Source: an uncultured Pelagibacteraceae bacterium (lineage in GTDB: Bacteria > Pseudomonadota > Alphaproteobacteria > Pelagibacterales > Pelagibacteraceae). From it: 52,806 bases of DNA. The first letter of the stretch is position 1. Each line of letters opens with the position of its first letter. Shown here piece by piece: positions 8,655 through 16,764 of this stretch. The stretch is from positions 1-52,806 of the forward strand of contig CACHSP010000006.1 in assembly GCA_902582605.1 (NCBI GenBank). Reading direction: 5' to 3'. Made by a program: the position numbers and the translations under genes. The notes below the pieces were generated by a model, which saw nothing but the letters and a program-made list of their open reading frames with translations, did not search any database and was not told the DNA's origin.

Positions 8655-9210
8655 TTAAATTACTCGAGATTAAAGGTTTATAAATACTACACTTATAATT
8701 ATCTTTAAATTTATAATGCCCACAATCCTTAGAAAAAGACGAAATAATAAAATCAAATTTTCCTGTAGTGGGGTAAAGTTCAAGTTTCTTATTAAAAATA
8801 TCATACTTAAAGTTTGCATTTAAACTTTTAACCGCACTAATCATCACCAGTGTTTTATCATCTTTTAAAAGATAATAAGCAAAGTCGTCTGGAAATACAG
8901 GAAAGTCATATTCCTCTAAATGAAATTTGGCTTGAGAGGGAAACCAATCATAAGAGATCAATGGTGAAGAAGACTTTGTTGAATAATTATAGATATAAAG
9001 ATCTTTTGGATAATCATTTATATAATTACTTTCTTCACCTCTAGCTAAAATCGATTTCTCTCGCACCTTAAAATATAGTGCAAATTTTTTATTGTGTGAG
9101 TCCATATGATCTATGTGAAATAAATCATCAGGATAAAATGAATTATCTTTCGAAAAAGCCAAGCTTTTTAAAGTTATGAATAAAATTATAATAATAAAAA
9201 CATTTTTCAC
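8647..9210 (-). CDS. Secreted protein of unknown function
   Basis: I do not recognise this 187-residue protein. The first 20 residues form a signal peptide (MKNVFIIIILFITLKSLAFS). The mature part is rich in Tyr, Phe, Lys and Asp and has two cysteines close to the C-terminus (KDCGHYKF, YKCSIY) that could form a disulfide. Nothing suggests a catalytic motif. It is the last gene of the long minus-strand run, 49 bases after an alpha/beta hydrolase, and its 3' end overlaps ftsY. Confidence 0.75.
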   Translation of the reverse strand: MKNVFIIIILFITLKSLAFSKDNSFYPDDLFHIDHMDSHNKKFALYFKVREKSILARGEESNYINDYPKDLYIYNYSTKSSSPLISYDWFPSQAKFHLEEYDFPVFPDDFAYYLLKDDKTLVMISAVKSLNANFKYDIFNKKLELYPTTGKFDFIISSFSKDCGHYKFKDNYKCSIYKPLISSNLIN

Positions 9211-9259
9211 TTTTTAAGCTTAATCTTTAATCTTGAAAAATATTTGTTTAGAATATGGC

Positions 9260-10078
9260 TTAATTTAAATTAATCAAAAAAGAGTTTAGTGCTTTTACAA
9301 GACTCTCATCATACTCCATCATATGATTGTCATATTTGGTAAAATACGAATATTTGGGTTCATTAGCTATTTCAAACATCTTTTTACCCATTTCAAAAGG
9401 AACTATTTGATCTTTTTCGCCATGCATTATCAAAATAGGAGATTTAATATTTTTAATTTTATTTTTATTTTCAAATTTATCTTTGAGTAAAAGACCAACG
9501 GGTATATATGGATAAAATTTTTTAGCCGCATCAATCATTGATGTGAATGGAGTTTCTAAAATAACACCTGCAAACTCTTTGTTCTGGGATAAATGTGTTG
9601 CAACTCCTGTTCCTAATGATTCTCCATAAATTACTATATTTTTTTCATCTACACCTTTTTTTACCAACCATTTAATTGCACTTTCACCATCCTCATATAA
9701 TCCAAACTCCGATGGTTTACCCTCATTACCACTAAAACCTCTCCAAGCAATTATTAAAAAATTAACACTCATGTCTCTAAAATGATTTAATTTATGAATT
9801 CTATTTTCTAAAGATCCAGCATTTCCATGAAAAAATAGAATTGTTTTATTTTTTTTTATATCTTTTTCATGATACCAACCCAACAAATCTAATCCATCTT
9901 GGGTTGGAACTTTTACTTTTTCAATATAAACTGAGAGTTTGTCATCAAAATAATTATTTTCATCTGGATGATACATTAAGTTCCTTTGATAGAAATAAAG
10001 AAATACTAAGAGAAATAGGTAAACTAAAATTGTTAGTTGTAAAAATAATAACAAACTATTCCTAAACCTTTTTAACAT
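9260..10078 (-). CDS. Membrane-anchored alpha/beta hydrolase (BEM46-like)
   Basis: A 272-residue alpha/beta hydrolase of the BEM46/ABHD13 type with a single N-terminal transmembrane anchor (residues about 8-30) followed by QRNLMYHPD, a family hallmark. The oxyanion segment is FFHGNAGS, the nucleophile elbow GESLGTG, the acid sits in HGEKDQIVP and the base in KYDNHMM, so the triad looks complete. The substrate is unknown; the family is linked to lipid or peptide ester turnover. The 5' end overlaps the EamA permease gene by 17 bases. Confidence 0.85.
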   Translation of the reverse strand: MLKRFRNSLLLFLQLTILVYLFLLVFLYFYQRNLMYHPDENNYFDDKLSVYIEKVKVPTQDGLDLLGWYHEKDIKKNKTILFFHGNAGSLENRIHKLNHFRDMSVNFLIIAWRGFSGNEGKPSEFGLYEDGESAIKWLVKKGVDEKNIVIYGESLGTGVATHLSQNKEFAGVILETPFTSMIDAAKKFYPYIPVGLLLKDKFENKNKIKNIKSPILIMHGEKDQIVPFEMGKKMFEIANEPKYSYFTKYDNHMMEYDESLVKALNSFLINLN

Positions 10079-10967
10079 TATTTTTCTTTGCTAAATATAC
10101 GCCAAAAAATACCAGAACAGTCCCAATAATATGGTAATTTTCAAATTTTTCGTCAAATAAAAAGTATCCATAAATTGCACCGTAAACTGTAAAAACATAA
10201 AGCGTAAAGCCAGTTAAAGATGCACCTAATTTTTTTTGAGCTATAGTATAAAGTGTAAAGGCAATTATCCCTGGCGATATAGCAGCAAAAATCACCCATA
10301 AATAAAATTCTGTTACAAAAATAGTCTCTTTATAAAATAATTCCTCACCAACATAAAAGGGTAGCAAACTTAAAGCACCAAAAAAGGAAATCATAGTAAA
10401 TCTATCGAAAATTTTTAATTTTGATTTCCAATAAAATAAATAAATAGAATATAAAGCCCAACCAACTGCAGCAGCTAACATCCATAAATCACCAATTGTA
10501 AATCTAAGATTAATTAGTAAATCAATTTCACCTTTAATAATAATGACAAAAACACCAATCAAACAAGCAATTAAACCAATTACCTTTGTCAAATTTATTT
10601 TTTCTTGAAAAAAGAAATATGAAATCAAAATAATAAAAACTGGAGAGGATGTATAAATTATTCCCATATTAGTTACAGTTGTTGTCTCACCAGCTAAAAA
10701 AGGGAAAGCGCCGCATACACCACACCCCATTGACCCTAAAAAAAATAATTTTTTACATTCCTTTTTAATTATATGAAAATTATTTTTTAAAGTTACATAA
10801 GTAAATGGTAATAAAATCAAAAAAACTACTGCCCAACGCCAAAATGCAAGTGAAATAGGCGGGACAAATTCAACACCACCTCTAGCAACAACTAAGTTAC
10901 TAGCCATAAAGATTGGTTGTATAAATAGTAATGATAATGGAAATATATCTGTCTTAATATTTTTCAA
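10062..10967 (-). CDS. EamA/DMT-family permease
   Basis: Drug/metabolite transporter family protein with ten predicted membrane helices in two EamA repeats (301 residues). Repeat 1 includes FMASNLVVARGG and FWRWAVVF, and the end of repeat 1 has GIIYTSSPVFIILISYFFFQEKI. Repeat 2 has the matching LGASLTGFTLYVFTVYGAIYG-type segment and FDEKF. The substrate cannot be read from sequence; relatives export amino acids or other metabolites. It follows the small membrane protein by 11 bases and overlaps the downstream hydrolase, so it probably belongs to the TRAP-amidase transcript. Confidence 0.9.
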   Translation of the reverse strand: MKNIKTDIFPLSLLFIQPIFMASNLVVARGGVEFVPPISLAFWRWAVVFLILLPFTYVTLKNNFHIIKKECKKLFFLGSMGCGVCGAFPFLAGETTTVTNMGIIYTSSPVFIILISYFFFQEKINLTKVIGLIACLIGVFVIIIKGEIDLLINLRFTIGDLWMLAAAVGWALYSIYLFYWKSKLKIFDRFTMISFFGALSLLPFYVGEELFYKETIFVTEFYLWVIFAAISPGIIAFTLYTIAQKKLGASLTGFTLYVFTVYGAIYGYFLFDEKFENYHIIGTVLVFFGVYLAKKNNVKKV

Positions 10968-10978
10968 TTTAATTGATA

Positions 10979-11155
10979 TTAATCTTTATCAAAAAAGGCT
11001 TCGTATATCATCATGATGATAGCTGCACCCATTAAGAGATAAACTGGAATAACATCCAAGAAGCCTATCATCATTGATCTTGTCAAAGTTGTAGCTAAAC
11101 CAATTAAAAAGAAAACTGCAAAAGATAATCCTATGATTGTAGTAATTTTATTCAT
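10979..11155 (-). CDS. Small two-helix membrane protein (58 residues)
   Basis: A short gene with ATG at 11153-11155 and TAA at 10979-10981. The product is 58 residues with two hydrophobic helices, one near residues 5-22 (starting after MNKITT) and one near 34-51, separated by a short loop containing TRSMM and ending in acidic FFDKD. The start lies one base after the amidase stop and the end 11 bases before the EamA gene, so it sits tightly inside the operon. I do not know the family. A TRAP-associated or permease-associated small subunit is possible but unproven. Confidence 0.7.
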   Translation of the reverse strand: MNKITTIIGLSFAVFFLIGLATTLTRSMMIGFLDVIPVYLLMGAAIIMMIYEAFFDKD

Positions 11156-11156
11156 T

Positions 11157-12485
11157 TTATTCCTGACATTCTTTTTCTAACCAATTAGCAACTCCTAGAA
11201 ATCTATGATCATCATATTTATTGCCAATTAATTGAACACCTAATGGTAAATTATTTTCTCCTTCAAGTAAAGGTAACGAAATACATGGTGTGCCAAGATA
11301 AGACCAAACTTTATTAAATTCTGCTGTTCCTGTACTTTTTAAACCCTTCGGTGCAACACCTGGGCTAGCTGGTGACAAAACTCCATGATAATCCTCAAAA
11401 ACTTCCTCATAAGACTCATAGCCTCTTTTCATAAAATCAATTGCTTCTGCGTATTCTTTCGCGGAATGTTTATTACCTTTGATAATTGCATCTTGCATAT
11501 ACTTCGATAATTTCTTTTTAAATTTTTTAAAATACACTGAAAAATTATTGGCTAAATCAGTCTCATGAATAATTTGGTGATACTTGTGAATATCCTTAAA
11601 ATAAGAAGGTGTATCAAAAATCTCGATATTTTTTTTGAATGAATTAATAAAATATTCAAATGACTCTCTAGACTTTTTATCTATTAATTTCCAATGTTCA
11701 GTTTTATAAAAAATAAATTTAGGATCAAATAAAGGTCCTTTTTTTGTCTCAGATAAAATATTTTCCGTTGAGTAATGTATAGTTGCTGGATCAAATTTAT
11801 CTTTTTTTATCAATACTTTTGCCAACATAGCCACATCCTCAACTTTTCGGCCAAAGATTCCTATATGATCTAGATTATAAGAAGTTCTTAAAACACCATT
11901 TCTAGATATCAAACCATAACTAGGTTTATAACCCACAACTCCACAATAGGATGCTGGTCTAATAATGGATCCTCCAGTTTGTGATCCAATTGATGCAGGT
12001 GCCATAAACGAAGCCACTGAAGCAGCTGATCCGCTTGAAGAACCACCTGGTGTTCTTGTTTTATCATGTGGATTTGTGGTTGCCGGGGGTCCTAAATAAG
12101 CAAGTTCTGAGGTTGCTGTTTTACCCATTACAATCGCTCCGGATGAATGAAGCAGATCAATTATTTCAGCATTTTGTGAATATGATTTACCTTTTCTAAT
12201 AACTGTTCCACATTCGGTTGGCATATCAACTGTCCCAATAATGTCTTTAACCGCAATAGGCACTCCATGAAGTGGACCAATTGGTTTACCAGATCTTCTA
12301 TGATCATCAGCTTCTGCAGCTTTTTCTAATAAAACTTTTTTGTCAAAATGGGCCCAAGCCTTTATGTCTTTGTCAAATTTATTTATTCTCTCGATATACT
12401 TTTCACAAACATCAACAGAAGTGAGTTGAGCATCTTTAATCTTTGTAGCAAGTTCTTCAAGACTTAAAGAAAATATATCTGTCAT
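11157..12485 (-). CDS. Amidase (amidase signature family)
   Basis: Ser-cisSer-Lys hydrolase of 442 residues. The catalytic lysine is about K80 (PIAVKDIIGT), the cis-serine region is GSQTGGSI and the signature is TPGGSSSGSAAS. The protein could be mistaken for GatA, but there is no gatB or gatC beside it, and the region between the signature and the C-terminus is unlike GatA. It follows dctM by six bases and so is likely co-expressed with the TRAP transporter, suggesting it hydrolyses an imported amide or releases the acid used by the neighbouring oxidases. The substrate is not determined by sequence. Confidence 0.88.
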   Translation of the reverse strand: MTDIFSLSLEELATKIKDAQLTSVDVCEKYIERINKFDKDIKAWAHFDKKVLLEKAAEADDHRRSGKPIGPLHGVPIAVKDIIGTVDMPTECGTVIRKGKSYSQNAEIIDLLHSSGAIVMGKTATSELAYLGPPATTNPHDKTRTPGGSSSGSAASVASFMAPASIGSQTGGSIIRPASYCGVVGYKPSYGLISRNGVLRTSYNLDHIGIFGRKVEDVAMLAKVLIKKDKFDPATIHYSTENILSETKKGPLFDPKFIFYKTEHWKLIDKKSRESFEYFINSFKKNIEIFDTPSYFKDIHKYHQIIHETDLANNFSVYFKKFKKKLSKYMQDAIIKGNKHSAKEYAEAIDFMKRGYESYEEVFEDYHGVLSPASPGVAPKGLKSTGTAEFNKVWSYLGTPCISLPLLEGENNLPLGVQLIGNKYDDHRFLGVANWLEKECQE

Positions 12486-12491
12486 CTAAAA

Positions 12492-13853
12492 TTAATTTGC
12501 AAATAATGTCTCTGGTAACCAAAGTGCTATACCTGGAAATAAATACATTAGAACCATAGCTAAAATCACAATACCTAAAAATGGCATTATTCCTCCAAAG
12601 ATCTGCATCAATTCAACATTCTTTGATTGAACTCCCTTTAGATAGTAAGCAGACATTGCCATGGGGGGTGTCAAAAATGAGGTTTGTAAATTTAGAGCAA
12701 TCAACATTGCAAAGAAATACGGATTTACTCCAAAAAATTCGACTAATGGTAAAAATATTGGTACAAAAATAATTAATATCTCCGTCCACTCCAATGGCCA
12801 ACCTAATAAAAATATAATCAATTGTGTAATTACTAAAAATTGCCAAGGCTGTAAATTTAGTGATTTAAAGAAATGTTCGAAAACCTCGTGGCCTCCAAGA
12901 TAAGAAAATACAGAAGCAAATGTCCACGATCCTATGAAAAGCCACATGATCATTGCAGTTGTTTTAGCTGTCAAAAAGACGGACTCTTTAAAATTTTTCC
13001 ACTTAAGGGTTTTATAAAAATATGAAAGCACCAACGATCCAAATGCACCAACGGCTGCAGCTTCAGCAGGTGTTGCTATTCCAGCTAAAATTGTACCTAG
13101 AACTAAAATTATCAATGAAAATAAAGGTAAGAAGGAGACAAGAACCTCTTTAAGAATTACTGCAGTAGGAGGTATTTCCTCAGCTGCAGGTTTTGGCGCT
13201 ATCGAAGGATTTAACCAAGCTCTGAACACTGCGTATGCAATGTAAAGTCCTGCTAACATCAATCCTGGAAAAATAGCAGCTGCAAATAACCTTAGTGGTG
13301 ATAGTTGAGCAATTACAGAGTAAACGATCAACATAATACTAGGTGGAATTAAAATTCCTAAACATCCACCTGAACAAATTATTCCAGATGCAAATTTTTT
13401 ATCATAACCAGCTTTAATCATAGCAGGCCATGCTAGCAATCCCATTAAAGTAACAACTGCACCTATAATACCTGTTGCTGTTGAAAATAGGGCACAAGTA
13501 ATCAGTGCTGCAACTGCCATTGATGCAGGAAGCTTATGAGATGCTAATCTAATTGCAAAAAATAGTTTTGCTACAATACCTGCTCTTTCAACTAAGTATC
13601 CCATGAATAAAAAGAGCGGGACAGCAGTAAGGACATTATTATCCATAACAGTGTAGGTGTTTTGAACAAAAAGTTGGAATATCCTATTATCAAAAAGATG
13701 TTCCATCTTAGTTGGATCAAAGTAAGCATAATATCCAAAACCTAGTCCCATCGCCATTAAAGTAAAGGCAATCGGAAAACCTAATAGTACGGCAAATAAA
13801 AATATACCCATCATCATAATTGCCACTTCAGGATTTGTCAGACTAAATAACAT
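12492..13853 (-). CDS. dctM: TRAP transporter large permease
   Basis: Large membrane subunit (453 residues, 12-13 predicted helices) of a sodium-driven tripartite TRAP carboxylate transporter. Recognisable segments are the N-terminal GFPIAFTLMAMGL, the VPLFLFMGYLVERAG stretch, FSTATGIIGAVVTLMG, SGGCLGILIPPSIMLIVY and TPAEAAAVGAFGS, all typical of DctM/SiaM-type proteins. It overlaps dctQ by 11 bases and is followed closely by the amidase. The substrate is set by the binding protein upstream. Confidence 0.95.
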   Translation of the reverse strand: MLFSLTNPEVAIMMMGIFLFAVLLGFPIAFTLMAMGLGFGYYAYFDPTKMEHLFDNRIFQLFVQNTYTVMDNNVLTAVPLFLFMGYLVERAGIVAKLFFAIRLASHKLPASMAVAALITCALFSTATGIIGAVVTLMGLLAWPAMIKAGYDKKFASGIICSGGCLGILIPPSIMLIVYSVIAQLSPLRLFAAAIFPGLMLAGLYIAYAVFRAWLNPSIAPKPAAEEIPPTAVILKEVLVSFLPLFSLIILVLGTILAGIATPAEAAAVGAFGSLVLSYFYKTLKWKNFKESVFLTAKTTAMIMWLFIGSWTFASVFSYLGGHEVFEHFFKSLNLQPWQFLVITQLIIFLLGWPLEWTEILIIFVPIFLPLVEFFGVNPYFFAMLIALNLQTSFLTPPMAMSAYYLKGVQSKNVELMQIFGGIMPFLGIVILAMVLMYLFPGIALWLPETLFAN

Positions 13854-14436
13854 CTTCTTTATTTCCTTCTTGTGAAGTTCTCATTAATACTTTTTCAGTT
13901 TCTTCGGCATCACGCTCTGTTCCTCTTTCTGGCCAACTACCAGTTTTAATACATATAATACATCTGAACACTTCACCTATTCCCTGAAGGGTTAATAGAC
14001 TTCCAGATAAAGGTATTAAAGATTTCGCCATATAAATTTGAATTTGAGCTGGACTATTCCAACTTGTTTCTTTTATTTTCCAAGCTAGCGCAGCATACTC
14101 GTAACCATAAAAGGCTAATGCAATTACACCAGGGAAAAAGAAAATAAAATATAAAACTATGTCTATCCAAGCTTGTACTCTTTGAGAAAATAATCTGTAA
14201 ATGACGTCTCCTCTTACATGTGCCTCGGTACACAAAGTATATGCACCAGCCATCATAAAAATCGCACCATACATTTGGAGACTAAAATCGAAATTCCATA
14301 AAGTTGGTGCATTTAAAGCATATGCCATAAAAACTTCATAGCACGTTCCACCCATTAAAATTACAATACACCAGGAAAATGCTTTACCCATTGAGACGCT
14401 TAATCGGTCGGCAAATTTTATATAAGATCTCATCAT
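13843..14436 (-). CDS. dctQ: TRAP transporter small permease
   Basis: Four-helix small membrane subunit (197 residues), partner of DctM. Family features are the N-terminal FADRLSVSMGKAFSWCI, FDFSLQMYGAIFMMAGAYTL and the charged CTEAHVRGDVIYR. The C-terminal 40 residues are cytoplasmic and charged. It lies 85 bases downstream of dctP, separated by a hairpin that looks like an attenuating terminator, and overlaps dctM. Confidence 0.93.
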   Translation of the reverse strand: MMRSYIKFADRLSVSMGKAFSWCIVILMGGTCYEVFMAYALNAPTLWNFDFSLQMYGAIFMMAGAYTLCTEAHVRGDVIYRLFSQRVQAWIDIVLYFIFFFPGVIALAFYGYEYAALAWKIKETSWNSPAQIQIYMAKSLIPLSGSLLTLQGIGEVFRCIICIKTGSWPERGTERDAEETEKVLMRTSQEGNKEDVI

Positions 14437-14476
14437 TGATATAGACTCTTATTGAATTGTTTTGAATTAATCAAAT

Positions 14477-14500
14477 AAAAAGGGGGCCGAGGCCCCCTCA
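14477..14500 (-). terminator. Hairpin with T tract between dctP and dctQ (partial terminator)
   Basis: On the minus strand a perfect GC stem (GGGGGC, loop CTCG, GCCCCC at about 14482-14497) is followed by TTTTTATTT, the form of an intrinsic terminator. Placed between the binding protein and the permease genes, it would lower permease expression relative to DctP and protect the dctP mRNA 3' end. Its GC content is striking in this AT-rich sequence. Confidence 0.8.
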
Positions 14501-14521
14501 TTAAAATTTATGAAAAGTTAA

Positions 14522-15676
14522 TTATAACTTAACTTTTGCTATTGGACCAAACTCATTTTCATACGCAAGTTTGTAATTCGGCTGATTCATCAGCAAGTAT
14601 TTCATTACTCTCTTCGCATACGCTTTCTGAGAATCTACGATTTTCTTAAAGAAAGGATCTTTCTTATTAAAATCACCGATTACCTTATCCCAACCTTTTA
14701 ATTGTTGAGCTAAGATTTCATCAGAAGTTTGGTAAACATTTACTTTATGCTCATTCATTAACTTAGCTAAGTCAGCTGAGTATCTTACTAAAGCTTTAAA
14801 GTAGTTATCACTATTTGCAGCATAAGCAGCATTTTTCAATATTGCTTGGTGTGCAGGTGATAAACTATTATATGTTTTTTTGTTAACTGGTATCTCAAAC
14901 ATCTCTTGAGATTGGTGGAAGCTTCCTAAGTGATAGTGCTTAGAAACATCTTGCATACCAAACTGAGAGTCTGAAGTAGGGTTGTTAAACTCAGCAGCTT
15001 CAATCAAACCAGTTTTCATCGCTGGCTGAATTTCACCACCTGGTAATTGTCTAACTACCATTCCCATTGCAGTTAAAACGTTAGTCGCTAAACCAACAGT
15101 TCTGTACTTCATACCTTTAACATCAGACACTTTAGTTACGTTCTTTTTGAACCAACCAAAAGGCTGAGCTGGCATAGGCATATGGAAAAAACCAACATAA
15201 TCGAAACCAACTTTTGCAAGTGTTTCGTCATATAATTTTCTTCCTCCACCATACTCCATCCATCCCATAACTTCTTGAGATGACATTCCGTATGAAGGAC
15301 CAGTTCCAAATAATGATGCAGCAGGGTTTTTACCATACCAATATGCAGTCACCCAGTGACCCATATCTACTACACCGGAACTAACCGCTTGTCCGATTTC
15401 TGAAGTCTTTACAACTGCTCCAACCGGTTGAAGATCAATCTGAAGAGATCCTCCAGACATTTCTTTAACCATGTTACAATAGTCTCCAGCCATTTCAAAA
15501 AAGATGTTAGCTCCACTTGGCCATGCAGCTTGCATCTTTAAAGTTGTTGCTGCATTTGCCTTCACATATGGCATTGCAACAGCGGCTGCAGCTATAGCAC
15601 CAGTCTTAGCAGCAGTTTTAAAGAACTTACGTCTTGAAGATGTTTTCACCTTCAATGATTTATTTTCTTTAGTCAT
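14522..15676 (-). CDS. dctP: TRAP transporter substrate-binding protein (2-oxo/2-hydroxy-acid type)
   Basis: Periplasmic DctP-type receptor of 384 residues. The N-terminus carries a twin-arginine motif (SSRRKFFK, residues about 13-20), then a hydrophobic Ala-rich stretch and a likely cleavage site at VKANAA, so Tat export is probable. Mature-domain features include QPVGAVVKTSEIGQAVSSGVVDMG, GWFKKNV, MKYRTVG with the family arginine, and GLIEAAEFNNP, which resemble the TakP/lactate-type branch. A strong Shine-Dalgarno (AGGAG) precedes the ATG. The neighbours are 2-hydroxy-acid oxidases and dehydrogenases, so a 2-hydroxy or 2-oxo acid is the likely ligand; this is inference. Confidence 0.9.
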   Translation of the reverse strand: MTKENKSLKVKTSSRRKFFKTAAKTGAIAAAAVAMPYVKANAATTLKMQAAWPSGANIFFEMAGDYCNMVKEMSGGSLQIDLQPVGAVVKTSEIGQAVSSGVVDMGHWVTAYWYGKNPAASLFGTGPSYGMSSQEVMGWMEYGGGRKLYDETLAKVGFDYVGFFHMPMPAQPFGWFKKNVTKVSDVKGMKYRTVGLATNVLTAMGMVVRQLPGGEIQPAMKTGLIEAAEFNNPTSDSQFGMQDVSKHYHLGSFHQSQEMFEIPVNKKTYNSLSPAHQAILKNAAYAANSDNYFKALVRYSADLAKLMNEHKVNVYQTSDEILAQQLKGWDKVIGDFNKKDPFFKKIVDSQKAYAKRVMKYLLMNQPNYKLAYENEFGPIAKVKL

Positions 15677-15794
15677 TATTACTCCTATTAAAGTTAATTA
15701 ACTTGATTAATTAAAACATAGAATCAGATTAGAGTCTTTCTAAAAAAAGGCGTAGATGTCGCAATAGTTGAATTAGATTCAATCCAGAGTAGAA
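15677..15794 (-). promoter_or_regulatory. dctP upstream region with two inverted repeats
   Basis: This 118-base gap is the largest in the long minus-strand run and probably holds the TRAP promoter. It contains TTAATTAA-CTTGA-TTAATTAA at 15694-15714 and TTGAAT-TAG-ATTCAA at 15768-15782, both of which could be operator sites. The AGGAG ribosome site lies at about 15682-15687. No convincing -35/-10 pair stands out. Confidence 0.45.
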
Positions 15795-16748
15795 TTAATT
15801 TACTTTATTTTTACAATTTCCAGTTTTAAAAAACTCATCAATATTATCGATTGCTAAGTTTGCCATTGCAATTCTTGTATCCTTTGTTGCGCTTCCTAGG
15901 TGTGGAAGAATAAATGCTGACTTAATTTTATTATAACCAGGATTTAAGTTTGGCTCATTTTTATAAACATCTAATCCAGCTGCATATATTTTTCTCCGGT
16001 TTAATGCATCAATCAAGGCTTCATCATCGACTATATCTCCTCTAGCGACATTAGTAATTACTGCTCCTTTAGGAAAATATTCAACGGTTTCTTTATTGAT
16101 CATGTTTTCTGTTTCTTTAGTAGCAGGACAACAAATTGATAGGACATCAGAAACTGAAAAAAGACTTTTAATATTATCATGATAAATCGCTCCCTGTTCT
16201 TTTTCATCACTTAACTTTGATCTATTGTGGTAGTGAATTATCATGCCTAACGACTTTGCAATCTTTGCAATTTTTTGTCCTATTCTTCCCATGCCTAGAA
16301 TACCAAGTCTGGAGCCTGTCAATTGCTTACCTATTAAATAGTCTGCTGACCACTTCCATCCACCTTCTTGAGCAGATACTATTCCCTCAGAGGCTCTTCT
16401 ACATGCACCTAAAATTAAAAGTATCCCAATTTCAGCTGTCGCATCAGATAAAACCTCAGGAGTATTCGTCACTGCAATGCCTCTTTTTTTTGCGGCATCT
16501 AAATCAATATTTCCAAATCCAACTGCAAAATTTGAAATAATTTTTATCGTATCTGGCAATTTGTTGATTGTTTCTTTATCCATTTTATCTGTGAGAGAAG
16601 ATAAAATTCCATCACATCCTTTACTCATTTCTATTACTTTTGACTGAGAGTATAGCTCATCATTATTATTGAACATTGGATCAAAAGTTTTAGTAGCTTT
16701 GTCCTCACTCTCCTTAATTAATTTTCTAGTGATAAGAATTTTTTTCAT
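15795..16748 (-). CDS. D-2-hydroxyacid dehydrogenase (GhrB-like)
   Basis: NAD(P)-dependent D-isomer-specific 2-hydroxyacid dehydrogenase of 317 residues, interconverting 2-keto acids (for example glyoxylate or hydroxypyruvate) and D-2-hydroxy acids. The Rossmann motif is GILGMGRIGQKIA. The catalytic Arg is in NVARGDIVDD, the Glu in VYKNEPNLN and the His in LPHLGSAT, so the active site is complete. The gene sits between the GlcD-like oxidase and the TRAP genes, consistent with hydroxy-acid metabolism. Family members have broad substrate ranges. Confidence 0.9.
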   Translation of the reverse strand: MKKILITRKLIKESEDKATKTFDPMFNNNDELYSQSKVIEMSKGCDGILSSLTDKMDKETINKLPDTIKIISNFAVGFGNIDLDAAKKRGIAVTNTPEVLSDATAEIGILLILGACRRASEGIVSAQEGGWKWSADYLIGKQLTGSRLGILGMGRIGQKIAKIAKSLGMIIHYHNRSKLSDEKEQGAIYHDNIKSLFSVSDVLSICCPATKETENMINKETVEYFPKGAVITNVARGDIVDDEALIDALNRRKIYAAGLDVYKNEPNLNPGYNKIKSAFILPHLGSATKDTRIAMANLAIDNIDEFFKTGNCKNKVN

Positions 16749-16764
16749 TTAAATATTGAATTAA

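Noticed and set aside
11157..12485. Naming the amidase gatA
   Set aside because: No gatB or gatC lies near, and the context is a transporter operon.
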